Origin: an uncultured Clostridia bacterium
GTDB taxonomy: Bacteria; Bacillota; Clostridia; Christensenellales; Borkfalkiaceae
Direction: 5' to 3'
DNA length: 64,000 bases
Assembly: GCA_947632195.1 (NCBI GenBank)
Contig: CANROE010000007.1
Coordinates: 1 to 64,000 of the forward strand
How positions within the stretch are numbered: position 1 is the first letter of the stretch; every line of letters starts with the position of its first letter. Of this stretch, positions 1 to 9,212 are shown one piece after another. The position numbers were made by a program, and so were the translations under genes. The notes under the pieces were generated by a model that was not told where the DNA came from, did no database searches, and worked only from the letters and a program-made list of their open reading frames with translations.

Positions 1-41
1 GTTTGGCTTCCTCAAAGCTGATAGAGAAGCTCCAAAACGGC

Positions 42-2693
42 TTACTTCTTCTCCTTGCTTTGTTTGATAGCAGCCTGCGCTGCGGCAAGGCGCGCGATCG
101 GAACGCGGAAAGGCGAGCAGGAAACATAGGTGAGACCGATGTTGTGGCAGAACTCGATGGACGAAGGATCGCCGCCGTGCTCGCCGCAAATGCCGCAGTG
201 GAGCTCGGGACGGGTGCTCTTGCCAAGGTCGACCGCCATCTTCATCAGCTTGCCGACGCCGACCGTATCCAATCTCGCAAACGGATCGCTCTCGTAGATC
301 TTATTCGCATAGTATGCGGGAAGGAACTTGCCCGCGTCGTCACGGGAGAACCCGAACGTCATCTGCGTGAGGTCGTTCGTGCCGAAACAGAAGAACTCCG
401 CCTCTTTTGCGATTTCGTCTGCCGTGAGCGCCGCACGCGGGATCTCGATCATCGTACCAACTTCGTATTTGAGCTCTGCGCCCGCCGCCGCGATGACCTC
501 GTCCGCCGTCTTGACGACGATGTCCTTGACGAACTTCATCTCCTTGACTTCGCCCGTGAGCGGGATCATGATCTCGGGCACGACCTTCCAATCGGGATGT
601 TTCTTCTCGACCGCGATCGCCGCCTTGATGACCGCCTTCGTCTGCATGACCGCGATCTCGGGATAGGTGACGCAGAGACGGCACCCGCGATGACCCATCA
701 TCGGGTTGAATTCATGCAAATCGGAAATGATCTGCTTGATCTGTGCAACCGTCTTGCCCTGCGCCTTTGCGAGCGCCTCGATGTCCGCCTCCTCGGTGGG
801 AACGAACTCATGGAGCGGAGGATCGAGGAAACGGATGGTGACGGGATAGCCGCCGAGCGCCTCGAAGAGGCCCTCAAAGTCCGCCTGCTGCATGGGCTCG
901 ATCTTCGCGAGAGCTGCCTCTCTCTCCTCCACGGTGTCGGAGCAGATCATTTCGCGGAAGGCGCCGATCCTTGCGGGATCGAAGAACATGTGCTCGGTAC
1001 GGCAAAGGCCGATGCCCTGCGCGCCGAATGCCGCCGCCTGTTTTGCGTCCTTGGGGGTATCCGCGTTGGTGCGGACGCCGAGCGCCTTATACTTATCGGC
1101 AAGTTCCATGATCCGTCCGAAGTAGCCGCTGTTGGGATCTGCGGGAACGGTGGGAATGATGCAGTTATAGATGTTGCCGGTGGAGCCGTCGAGGGAAATG
1201 CCGTCGCCCTCGTGGTATGTCTTGCCCGCCAAGGTGAAGCATTTATTCTCCTCGTCCATCTTGATGTCGCCGCAGCCGGAGACGCAGCAGGTACCCATGC
1301 CGCGCGCCACGACCGCCGCGTGAGAGGTCTGGCCGCCGCGAACGGTGAGAATGCCCTGCGCAAACTTCATGCCCTCGATGTCCTCGGGAGAGGTTTCAAG
1401 GCGCACGAGCACGACTTTCTTCCCCTTCTTGCCCTCTTTCACGGCGTCCTCTGCGGTGAACACGATGGTACCCGCAGCCGCGCCGGGAGAGGCCGCAATG
1501 CCCTTGCCGACGACGTTGTTCTTGTCCGCCTCTTTCAAAGCCTTGGGGTCGAACTGAGGGTGAAGGAGCATGTCGAGGGACTTCGCGTCGATCTGCATGA
1601 GCGCCTCTTGCTCGGTGATCATGCCCTCGTCGATGAGGTCGCAGGCGATCTTGATGGCAGCCGCAGCCGTGCGCTTGCCGTTACGGGTTTGGAGCATGTA
1701 GAGTTTTTCGTTCTCGACGGTGAACTCCATGTCCTGCATGTCGTGATAGTGATTTTCAAGGGTGGTGCACACCTCCTGGAACTGCTTGTAGACGTCGGGG
1801 AACACCTGCGCCATCTGGGAGATGGGCATGGGAGTGCGGACGCCCGCGACCACGTCCTCGCCCTGTGCGTTGGTGAGGAATTCGCCCATGAGCCCCTTTT
1901 CGCCCGTGGCGGGGTTACGCGTGAACGCAACGCCCGTGCCGCAGTTGTCGCCCATGTTGCCGAACGCCATCATCTGCACGTTGACTGCGGTACCCCAGCT
2001 GTAAGGGATGTCGTGGTCCATACGGTAGACGTTTGCGCGGGGGTTGTCCCACGAACGGAACACCGCCTTGATCGCCTCGAAGAGCTGGACCTTGGGGTCG
2101 GAGGGGAAGTCGGTGCCGAGTTGTTTTTTGTATTCCGCTTTGAATTGGTTTGCAAGGGCCTTCAAATCGTCGGCGTTGAGTTCGACGTCCTGCGTGACCC
2201 CCTTCTTTTCCTTCATCTCGTCGATGAGCTTTTCAAAGTACTTCTTGCCGACTTCCATGACGACGTCGGAGAACATCTGGATGAATCTTCTGTAACAGTC
2301 CCAAGCCCAGCGGGGGTTGTTCGACTTCTTCGCGATGACTTCCACCACCTGCTCGTTGAGGCCGAGGTTCAAAATGGTGTCCATCATGCCGGGCATGGAT
2401 GCGCGCGCGCCCGAGCGGACGGAGACGAGGAGCGGGTTTTCGAGATCGCCGAACTTCTTGCCGGTGATGTGTTCCATCTTGTCGATGTACTCCATGATCT
2501 CTGCCTGGATCTCGGGGTTGATCTGTCTGCCGTCCTCATAATACTGGGTGCAGGCTTCGGTGGAAATGGTGAACCCCTGCGGGACGGGCAGACCGATGTT
2601 GGTCATCTCTGCAAGGTTTGCGCCCTTGCCGCCGAGGAGTTCGCGCATGTTCGCGTTACCTTCGGTGAAAAGATAACAGTACTTTTTTGCCAT
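42..2693 (-). CDS. ppdK: pyruvate, phosphate dikinase
   Basis: 883 aa; N-term FTEGNANMRELLGGKGANLAEM, GGQTSHAAVVARGMG phospho-His region, C-term PEP-binding domain. Confidence 0.97.
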   Translation of the reverse strand: MAKKYCYLFTEGNANMRELLGGKGANLAEMTNIGLPVPQGFTISTEACTQYYEDGRQINPEIQAEIMEYIDKMEHITGKKFGDLENPLLVSVRSGARASMPGMMDTILNLGLNEQVVEVIAKKSNNPRWAWDCYRRFIQMFSDVVMEVGKKYFEKLIDEMKEKKGVTQDVELNADDLKALANQFKAEYKKQLGTDFPSDPKVQLFEAIKAVFRSWDNPRANVYRMDHDIPYSWGTAVNVQMMAFGNMGDNCGTGVAFTRNPATGEKGLMGEFLTNAQGEDVVAGVRTPMPISQMAQVFPDVYKQFQEVCTTLENHYHDMQDMEFTVENEKLYMLQTRNGKRTAAAAIKIACDLIDEGMITEQEALMQIDAKSLDMLLHPQFDPKALKEADKNNVVGKGIAASPGAAAGTIVFTAEDAVKEGKKGKKVVLVRLETSPEDIEGMKFAQGILTVRGGQTSHAAVVARGMGTCCVSGCGDIKMDEENKCFTLAGKTYHEGDGISLDGSTGNIYNCIIPTVPADPNSGYFGRIMELADKYKALGVRTNADTPKDAKQAAAFGAQGIGLCRTEHMFFDPARIGAFREMICSDTVEEREAALAKIEPMQQADFEGLFEALGGYPVTIRFLDPPLHEFVPTEEADIEALAKAQGKTVAQIKQIISDLHEFNPMMGHRGCRLCVTYPEIAVMQTKAVIKAAIAVEKKHPDWKVVPEIMIPLTGEVKEMKFVKDIVVKTADEVIAAAGAELKYEVGTMIEIPRAALTADEIAKEAEFFCFGTNDLTQMTFGFSRDDAGKFLPAYYANKIYESDPFARLDTVGVGKLMKMAVDLGKSTRPELHCGICGEHGGDPSSIEFCHNIGLTYVSCSPFRVPIARLAAAQAAIKQSKEKK

Positions 2694-2803
2694 ATACTAT
2701 ATTCCTCCTAATGATTTGCGGTTTTTACTATTGCCTATTGTACACTATCTACGGGAAAATTTCAAGCCTTTCAAAGAAGATTTTTTCCGCAAACGGCAGA
2801 TAT

Positions 2804-3643
2804 TTACAGAAAAAGCGCCCTCTTTTTTTCAAAGATGAGGTCGGAAAGCGCCCCGAGCTGTGCGGGCGGGAGTGTCTCCCCCCGCGCGCCTTCGGGAACG
2901 GAGAGGGCGGAAAGCAATTCCCCCGCCTCCTCCCTCGAAAGGGAAAAGGCGTGCATGAGGTTGTTTTCGAGGGTCTTTCTCCTGTTGAGGAAGGCACAGC
3001 GCACCGTTTCGCGGAACGCCCTTTCGCTCCTGACCCCAAACCCGCCGCTCGTAAAGTCGATCTTGACGACCGCGCTGTCCACGTTCGGGCGGGGGGTGAA
3101 GAGGGTGCGGGAGACGAGACGGGTAACTTTGGCAGTTCCACGCCTTGCGATCGCCGCCGTCACCGCGCCGTAGTCGGAAGTACCCGCCTCACCGCAGAAC
3201 CTGCGCGCGACCTCCTCCTGCACCATCACCGTGAGCCCGAGGCAGGTTTTTCCTTCCTCCACGAACTTCATGACGACGGGCGTCGTGATGTAGTAGGGCA
3301 AATTGGCGACGACGAGGTATTCCCCGCCCAGCGTTTGTTCCACTTCGCGCAGATCTTCCCGCGAAAAGTCGCGGAACACGACTTCGGCGTTCTCGCACCC
3401 AGAAAGGGTCTCCGAAAGGACGGGTTGCAAACTTTTATCGATCTCGTAGGCGACGACCTTTTTTGCCCGCTCCGAGAGGGCACGGGTGAGCGCGCCCGCC
3501 CCCGCGCCGATTTCGAGTACGACCGTATTTTCGTTGACGCCCGCGTCCGAAACAATGGCGCGCAGAAGGTTCAAATCGGTGAGAAAGTTCTGACCGTATC
3601 GCTTTTTAAAGGTAAAATTGTATTTTGCAAGCCTTTCTTCCAT
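2804..3643 (-). CDS. rsmA: 16S rRNA (adenine-N6,N6) dimethyltransferase RsmA/KsgA
   Basis: KKRYGQNFL, VLEIGAGAGALT, NLPYYITTPV motifs; start at MEERLAKYNF chosen over the longer ORF. Confidence 0.95.
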   Translation of the reverse strand: MEERLAKYNFTFKKRYGQNFLTDLNLLRAIVSDAGVNENTVVLEIGAGAGALTRALSERAKKVVAYEIDKSLQPVLSETLSGCENAEVVFRDFSREDLREVEQTLGGEYLVVANLPYYITTPVVMKFVEEGKTCLGLTVMVQEEVARRFCGEAGTSDYGAVTAAIARRGTAKVTRLVSRTLFTPRPNVDSAVVKIDFTSGGFGVRSERAFRETVRCAFLNRRKTLENNLMHAFSLSREEAGELLSALSVPEGARGETLPPAQLGALSDLIFEKKRALFL

Positions 3644-3743
3644 GCTTTTCCTCCGATAACAGAGCGGTGCCTTGCGCATACTTTTTGCCGAGGGGACGAC
3701 CCTCCCCACAGATGAGAAAGGAGAGCCGAAAGGCTCTCTTTGT

Positions 3744-4505
3744 TTATGGTTTGAGTTTGGGAAAGAGCCGCGCGGCGTTCCCTTTGATCGCCTCGGACAT
3801 CTCGTAAAAAGTGACCCCCTTCAATTCCGCCAGCTTTTCCACGATGACGGGAATGTTGGAAGGGCTGTTCTTCTCCCCGCGAAAGGGGCTCAGATAGGGG
3901 CTGTCCGTCTCCGACAAAATGCGCTCCATGGGGCAGAGACGCACGCTTTCCACGGCACGTCTTGCATTTTTGAAACAGACGACGCCGCCGAAGGAAAAGT
4001 ATGCGCCGAGTTCGAGAAAGTCGGGAAGATTCTCCGCACCGTAGGAATAGCAGTGCATCAGAAACCCGCGCTCCGAGCGGCCGTAGTGCTCCCGCAGAAT
4101 GGCGAGCGTATCGGCACAGGCGTCCCGCGAGTGGATCTCAACGGGAAGGGAAAGTTCTTCGGCCATTACAAGTTGCGCTTCAAATGCCGCGCGCTGCGCC
4201 CGTTTGTCGGGGTCGGGATAGTGATAGTCGAGCCCGATCTCCCCCACCGCGACGCACTTCTCGTCCGCCGCCCATTCTTCGAGCGTCTCCACCGTCTCCC
4301 GCCCGAAATTTTCGAGCTCGGAGGGGTGCACGCCCACCGTAAAATAGCAACCGTTGTGCGTTTTGGCAAATTCCGCGTGCCATTTTGCATGTGCGAGGGT
4401 GTCCGCCGCGAGGATGACGGTATTCACCCCCGCCGCCTTGATCTTTTCCCACTCGGCGGGAAATTCGTACCCCTCCTCCGCGAAATGAGCGTGAACGTCG
4501 ATCAT
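3744..4505 (-). CDS. tatD: TatD family hydrolase/DNase
   Basis: MIDVHAHF, GEIGLDYHY, HSRDA, ETDSPYLSP motifs; overlaps the metG stop. Confidence 0.93.
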   Translation of the reverse strand: MIDVHAHFAEEGYEFPAEWEKIKAAGVNTVILAADTLAHAKWHAEFAKTHNGCYFTVGVHPSELENFGRETVETLEEWAADEKCVAVGEIGLDYHYPDPDKRAQRAAFEAQLVMAEELSLPVEIHSRDACADTLAILREHYGRSERGFLMHCYSYGAENLPDFLELGAYFSFGGVVCFKNARRAVESVRLCPMERILSETDSPYLSPFRGEKNSPSNIPVIVEKLAELKGVTFYEMSEAIKGNAARLFPKLKP

Positions 4506-6643
4506 CTGACCTTCGCCCCGCTTGCGATCGCCTTTTCGGGAGTGAGCAGCGTCAAATTCCCCTCTTCGTCCTCGGCGCAGAGGATCATGCCCTCGGACAG
4601 AACCCCGCAGAGCTTGACGGGCTTTAAGTTGGTGACGAGCACGACCCGCTTTCCCACCATCTCCTCGGGCGTGTAGAATTTTGCAATGCCCGAGACGACG
4701 GAGCGGGTCTCCTCCCCCACTTTCACCGTCTCATGTAGGAGTTTTTCGCTCTTTTTGACTTTCTCGCAGGCGATGACTTCGCCGATTTTCAGTTCGATCT
4801 TTCCGAAGTCGTCGATGGTGATTTGAGATTTCTCGGCTGCGCTCGAAATGACAGTGGGAGCGCCGCCCGCAGTCGCTGCGCTCGAAATGACAGTGGGAGC
4901 GCCGCCCGCAGTCGCTGCGCTCGAAATGACAGTGGGAGCGCCGCCCGCAGTCGCTGCGCTCGAAATGACAGAGGAGGCGCCGCCCTGCGTTCCCTTGTGG
5001 GCGGAACCACCCTCGCTTGGCTCCCCCTTGAGGGGGAGCTGCTCCGAAGGAGCTGAGGGAGTGTGAAGTTCTTTCACCAGCTTTTCCACGGCGGCGAGTT
5101 CCTTTGCAACGTCGATACGCGGGAAGATGGGCGGAAGTTTTTCTACCTTTGCGCCCGCTTGCAGATACCCGAAGGACACGCTTTCAAAGCCCATGTCCGC
5201 AGGGCAGGAGAAACTTTGCAGAATGAGAGAGGTCGCGCGCGTCAAGAACGGCTTTAAGAGGACGGCGCAGATACGGCAGACTTCGGCAAGATGATATAAA
5301 ACAGTGCCGAGCCGCTCCTTTTGGGCGGGGTCCTTCGCAAGGAGCCAGGGCGTCGTCTCGTCGATATACTTATTGGCGCGGCCTACGAGGGCGAAGATAT
5401 CTTCGAGCGCGTCGGGCGCATTGAGCCTGTCCATCGCGTCCTTGACCTTTGCAAACAGCCCGTTTGCCATCTCTTCGAGTTCGAGGTCGAGCGCAGTTCT
5501 CTCGCCGCAGGGCGGGAGGCCCTCGAAATTCTGCACGATCATTGCCGTCGTGCGGGAGACGAGATTGCCGAGGTCGTTGGCAAGGTCGGAATTCACCCGT
5601 TTCAAAAACCGCTCTGTGGTGTATTCGCCGTCGCTGCCGAAGGGAATTTCGCGGAGAAGGAAGTAGCGCACCGCGTCCGCGCCGTACCGCTTGACAAGTT
5701 CATAGGGGTCGGTGAGCTCGGGGCGAGCGTTTTCTTTGGACTTACTCAATTTTTCGCCGCCGATGAGCAGCCACCCGTGCCCGTAAATTTGCTTGGGGAG
5801 CGGCTCGCCGAGCGCCATCAAAATAGCGGGCCAGATGATGGCGTGGAAACGCACGATCTCCTTCCCCACCATGTGAAGATTTGCGGGCCAATATTTTTTG
5901 TAGAGCTCGCCGCGCTCAGAGCCGTACCCGAGCGCGGTGATGTAGTTGGAAAGGGCGTCGATCCACACATAAGCGGTGTGTTTTTCGTCGAAGGGCAGAG
6001 GCACTCCCCACTTCACCGTCGTGCGGGAGACGGAAAAGTCGTTGAGCCCCGCCTTTAAGAAGTTGTTCACCATCTCGTTGACGCGGGACTTGGGCTGCAA
6101 GAATTCGGGGTTCTTTTCGTAGTGCTCCAAGAGGGCGGGCGCATATTTGGAGAGGCGGAAAAAGTAGCTCTCCTCCTTTTGGAGGGTGACTTCTCTGCCG
6201 CAGTCGGGGCACTTGCCCTCTTTGAGCTGCGCCTCCGTCCAGAACGATTCGCACGGGGTACAGTAGTAGCCCTCGTATTCCGATTTATACACGTCGCCGC
6301 TTTCATAGAGTTTTTGGTAAATGCGCTGCACCGCCCGAACGTGGTCCTCGTCGGTGGTGCGGATAAAGCGGTTGTACTCGACGTCGAGGAGGTTCCACAT
6401 ATCTTTGAGCTCGGCGACGAGGGGGTCGATGAATTCGCGGGGGGTAATGCCCCGCTTGGCCGCCTCTTTTTCCACCTTTTGGCCGTGCTCGTCGGTGCCC
6501 GTGAGGAAGAACACGTCCTCCCCCATGAGCTTGTGGAAACGTGCGAGCGCGTCGCAGATGACCGTGGTGTAGCAATGCCCGATGTGCCAATTCCCACTGG
6601 GATAGTAGATGGGCGTGGTGATATAGTAGGGTTTCTTTGCCAT
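4502..6643 (-). CDS. metG: methionyl-tRNA synthetase with C-terminal tRNA-binding domain and a repeat-derived linker
   Basis: TTPIYYPSGNWHIGH, KLSKSKEN (KMSKS-like), C-term DFGKIELKIGEV EMAP-type domain. Confidence 0.96.
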   Translation of the reverse strand: MAKKPYYITTPIYYPSGNWHIGHCYTTVICDALARFHKLMGEDVFFLTGTDEHGQKVEKEAAKRGITPREFIDPLVAELKDMWNLLDVEYNRFIRTTDEDHVRAVQRIYQKLYESGDVYKSEYEGYYCTPCESFWTEAQLKEGKCPDCGREVTLQKEESYFFRLSKYAPALLEHYEKNPEFLQPKSRVNEMVNNFLKAGLNDFSVSRTTVKWGVPLPFDEKHTAYVWIDALSNYITALGYGSERGELYKKYWPANLHMVGKEIVRFHAIIWPAILMALGEPLPKQIYGHGWLLIGGEKLSKSKENARPELTDPYELVKRYGADAVRYFLLREIPFGSDGEYTTERFLKRVNSDLANDLGNLVSRTTAMIVQNFEGLPPCGERTALDLELEEMANGLFAKVKDAMDRLNAPDALEDIFALVGRANKYIDETTPWLLAKDPAQKERLGTVLYHLAEVCRICAVLLKPFLTRATSLILQSFSCPADMGFESVSFGYLQAGAKVEKLPPIFPRIDVAKELAAVEKLVKELHTPSAPSEQLPLKGEPSEGGSAHKGTQGGASSVISSAATAGGAPTVISSAATAGGAPTVISSAATAGGAPTVISSAAEKSQITIDDFGKIELKIGEVIACEKVKKSEKLLHETVKVGEETRSVVSGIAKFYTPEEMVGKRVVLVTNLKPVKLCGVLSEGMILCAEDEEGNLTLLTPEKAIASGAKVR
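4825..4987. repeat. repeat A-derived segment with a 39-bp tandem array (units at 4844, 4883, 4922, partial at 4961) inside metG
   Basis: GAGATTTCTCG...TCGAAATGACA matches the intergenic repeat A; 39-bp units encode (SSAATAGGAPTVI)n in frame. Confidence 0.9.
4998..5066. repeat. repeat B copy inside the metG reading frame
   Basis: CTTGGCTCCCCCTTGAGGGGGAGCTGCTCCGAAGGAGCTGAGGGAGTGTGA matches the intergenic copy at 34715-34765. Confidence 0.88.
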
Positions 6644-6710
6644 AAAATACCTCTTTTTTCCATTATAGCGCGAATCGCGCAAAAAGTAAAATTATTTTGC
6701 GGACAAACCC

Positions 6711-6739
6711 TTGCAAATTATTTTTCGCCGTGGTAGAAT
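6711..6739 (+). promoter_or_regulatory. SigA-type promoter for RNA copy 1
   Basis: TTGCAA-17-TAGAAT. Confidence 0.7.
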
Positions 6740-6743
6740 GAAA

Positions 6744-6832
6744 TTGCGACACAACCGAATACTAACAGAGCGAAGATACAACGGCATCGGTGTATCCTTA
6801 TCTCTATGTTCTGTTAGGGTTTTGTGTCGCAA
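6744..6832 (+). ncRNA. candidate structured leader/sRNA, copy 1
   Basis: nested stems: TTGCGACACAA/TTGTGTCGCAA (11 bp), CTAACAGA/TCTGTTAG (8 bp), GATACA/TGTATC. Confidence 0.72.
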
Positions 6833-6853
6833 CAATTCGGGGATACTCGAAGC

Positions 6854-6885
6854 GGGCGCCTCGAATTGAGGCGTCCTTATTTTTG
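6854..6885 (+). terminator. intrinsic terminator after RNA copy 1
   Basis: GGGCGCCTC-gaatt-GAGGCGTCC then TTATTTTT. Confidence 0.8.
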
Positions 6886-6894
6886 TATAAAGGA

Positions 6895-7075
6895 AAGCGA
6901 AACCCGCCAACGGAACCCCCTCCTCGGGAGGGGGACTAAGGGGATGGGTGATGTTTCCAAATGTCATGTCGAGCGAAGGCGTAAGCTGTAGTCGAGACAT
7001 CTCCACCGCATTGTAATAAGGCGAGATTTCTCCACTTCGCTCGTGGAGCTCGCTTCGGTCGAAATGACAGATTCA
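6895..7075. repeat. dispersed repeats (C-rich hairpin plus a full-length repeat A) in the 5' region of the BspA gene
   Basis: CCCCCTCCTCGGGAGGGGG hairpin; TGTCATGTCGAG..GAGACATCTC..GAGATTTCTCC..TCGAAATGACA. Confidence 0.8.
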
Positions 7076-7130
7076 AAACAGCGGGGCAAACAAACAATCA
7101 ACAATAAAATAAAAAAGGAGATAAAAACAA

Positions 7131-8441
7131 ATGAAACACAAATTTTTGGTAGTGCTCTTGGCGATCGTAGCGACGCTCTGTATGGCGTTCGGACTTTCGG
7201 CATGCGGCGAAGAGTCCGGAAAAGAGCCCGAAAAAGAGCAAGCCGACCTTTGGTCGATGGAACGCGTGTATGCCTCGGCGCAGGAGCTCGGGTTCAAAGG
7301 CACGCTCGAAGAACTCATCGCCATGTTCAAGGGCGAAAAGGGCGACCCCGGGCAGGACGGCAAAGACGGTAGGGACGGAATTGACGGGCAGGACGGCAAG
7401 GACGGTAAGGATGGAATTGACGGACAAGACGGACAGGACGGAAAAGACGGAATTGACGGACAAAACGGCATTGACGGGCTTGGCATTCAATCGCTCGAAA
7501 TAGATGAAAACGGGCACCTGAAAGTGACCCTCTCGGACGGTACGGTCAAAGACTTGGGCAAGATCACTGCGGAGAGCGAACCCCCCGCTGCGGAGGGCAC
7601 CGAAGGACTGCAATACCAAATACGCAAAGATGAAGAGGGCAACGAATATGCCGCCGTCATCGGGCTCGGTATGGCTTGGGACAGGGATATTGTGATCCCC
7701 TCCACCTTTCGCGGCTTGCCCGTGAAAGAAATCGGCCAATATGCATTTTACGGAAGTTATGATCCTCGCGTTTGGACTTTAACGAGCGTCTCAATTCCCG
7801 ACAGTGTGACAAAAATCGACAGTTGGGCGTTCCTTTGTTGTAGCGGGTTGACTTCGGTGACGATCGGCAGCGGCGTGACTTCGATCGTCAATGGCGCGTT
7901 TGGTTTTTGCAGTAAGCTGGCGGAAATAAACGTGGATCCCGACAATCAAACCTATCATGCACAAAATAATTGTTTGATCGAAACAGGGAGCAAAACTTTG
8001 GTTGTGGGTTGCAAGACAAGCATCATTCCAAATGACGGGGGCGTGACCGCGATCGGAAGTGAGGCGTTTCGGGGTTGTAGTGAATTGACTTCGATTGACA
8101 TTCCCGACAAAATAACCTCAATCGGAAATTATGCGTTTTATCATTGCTACGAATTGACTTCTGTAATCATTCCCGACAGCGTGACTTCAATCGGAGATTA
8201 TGCGTTCTTTAATTCGGGGTTGACTACAGTCACGATCGGCAGCGGCGTGACCTCGATCGGAGCAAATGCGTTTGTTGAATGTTGGCGTCTCCAAGAAGTT
8301 TATTTCAAAAACCCGAACGGGTGGAAAGCGTCGTACTATCCGGACATGTCGGACGCAGGAACTGTTTCGGGGCTTGAAGATCCCGCAACAGCGGCGGAAT
8401 ATTTGGGTTATTACGATTATTATTGGAAACGGGAAGATTGA
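7131..8441 (+). CDS. lipoprotein with collagen-like G-X-Y region and BspA-type leucine-rich repeats
   Basis: signal peptide with lipobox LSAC; GEKGDPGQDGKDGRDGIDG...; repeated TSIGDYAFxxCxxLTSVxIPDSV. Confidence 0.9.
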   Translation: MKHKFLVVLLAIVATLCMAFGLSACGEESGKEPEKEQADLWSMERVYASAQELGFKGTLEELIAMFKGEKGDPGQDGKDGRDGIDGQDGKDGKDGIDGQDGQDGKDGIDGQNGIDGLGIQSLEIDENGHLKVTLSDGTVKDLGKITAESEPPAAEGTEGLQYQIRKDEEGNEYAAVIGLGMAWDRDIVIPSTFRGLPVKEIGQYAFYGSYDPRVWTLTSVSIPDSVTKIDSWAFLCCSGLTSVTIGSGVTSIVNGAFGFCSKLAEINVDPDNQTYHAQNNCLIETGSKTLVVGCKTSIIPNDGGVTAIGSEAFRGCSELTSIDIPDKITSIGNYAFYHCYELTSVIIPDSVTSIGDYAFFNSGLTTVTIGSGVTSIGANAFVECWRLQEVYFKNPNGWKASYYPDMSDAGTVSGLEDPATAAEYLGYYDYYWKRED

Positions 8442-8454
8442 GCGGCGCACGCGG

Positions 8455-8680
8455 TTTCTTGCCCACCCCTCTTGGCGCCTCCTAAGGAGGAGCTGGCACC
8501 GTAGGTGACTGAGGTGGTGCAGAACAAAAGACACCACTCCCCCTATCCCCCCTCCCCTACCCCTCCCCCGCGCAAAGCGCGGGGGAGGGCAAAAGTAGTG
8601 ATGTGCGCGGGGGACAGCTGAATAGTAGAGATTTCTCCACTCCGCTCGCGTTGCTCGCTTCGGTCGAAATGACAGATAAT
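8455..8680. repeat. cluster of dispersed repeats (B-like, C-rich hairpin, half repeat A)
   Basis: GAGGAGCTGGCACCGTAGGTGACTGAGG; CCCCCGCGCAAAGCGCGGGGG; GAGATTTCTCCACTCCGCTCG..TCGAAATGACA. Confidence 0.75.
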
Positions 8681-8693
8681 ATCAGGGAAGACA

Positions 8694-8718
8694 AAACCCC
8701 CTCCGGCGGAGGGGGTTT
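8694..8718. terminator. hairpin downstream of the DUF1893 gene
   Basis: AAACCCCCTCCGGCGGAGGGGGTTT palindrome. Confidence 0.7.
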
Positions 8719-8731
8719 AAAAGTGGTGGGG

Positions 8732-9154
8732 TTACCCCGCAAGTTCCTTTAATTTTCTGCGGATCGCATTCAGTCCCTCCTGCGGGTCGGAAATGCCCTC
8801 GGTGGCAAGCTCCATGGGACACAAGCCCGTGCCCGCACGGTTGACGATCCGCTCCGCCGAAACATCGCAACTGTATGCGATTTTGTGCGCCTTGAACACC
8901 TCTTCGCCCGTGCGGCTCAGCACCTCGGCATGCACCTCTCTTGCGCCGAGCAGAACATACAAGAGCGCGGCGGTTCTGCCCACCACGCGGTCGGCACAGG
9001 AAAAGCCCGAAAGCGTTTTTCCCTCGTCTAAGAGCATGATAAGCGGCTTTACGCCCCGTTCCGTGCTCGTAGAAATCTCCTCTCCGCGCACAAAAACGCA
9101 GGTGAGCGCAGTGTTCTCCTTTAAAAGCGCCCTTGCCCGTTCCCTGTCATTCAT
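8732..9154 (-). CDS. DUF1893 domain-containing protein
   Basis: MNDRERARALLKENTALTCVFVRGEEISTSTERGVKPLIMLL...; SD GAGAAAG before ATG at 9154. Confidence 0.8.
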   Translation of the reverse strand: MNDRERARALLKENTALTCVFVRGEEISTSTERGVKPLIMLLDEGKTLSGFSCADRVVGRTAALLYVLLGAREVHAEVLSRTGEEVFKAHKIAYSCDVSAERIVNRAGTGLCPMELATEGISDPQEGLNAIRRKLKELAG

Positions 9155-9212
9155 GCTTTCTCCTCTGCGCCGCCCGATAGACGGGACTGCACCTTTTCCA
9201 TAAATATTTCCT

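Noticed and set aside
3-2711. 902-aa plus-strand ORF
   Set aside because: Exactly antisense to ppdK; high-GC coding strands create long open antisense frames, and its translation is low-complexity with no recognisable domain
4844-4987. 39-bp tandem repeats as a CRISPR array
   Set aside because: Units are contiguous with no spacers, lie within metG and are translated
4823-5066. Small ORFs (77 aa and 72 aa) in the metG repeat
   Set aside because: Alternative frames of the tandem repeat within metG; no start context
6644-6710. T-box or SAM-type leader for metG
   Set aside because: No such motif on the minus strand in this short gap; the structured RNA here is on the opposite strand
7043-7739. 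Several small ORFs overlapping the collagen-like stalk
   Set aside because: Frame shadows of a GC-rich periodic coding region
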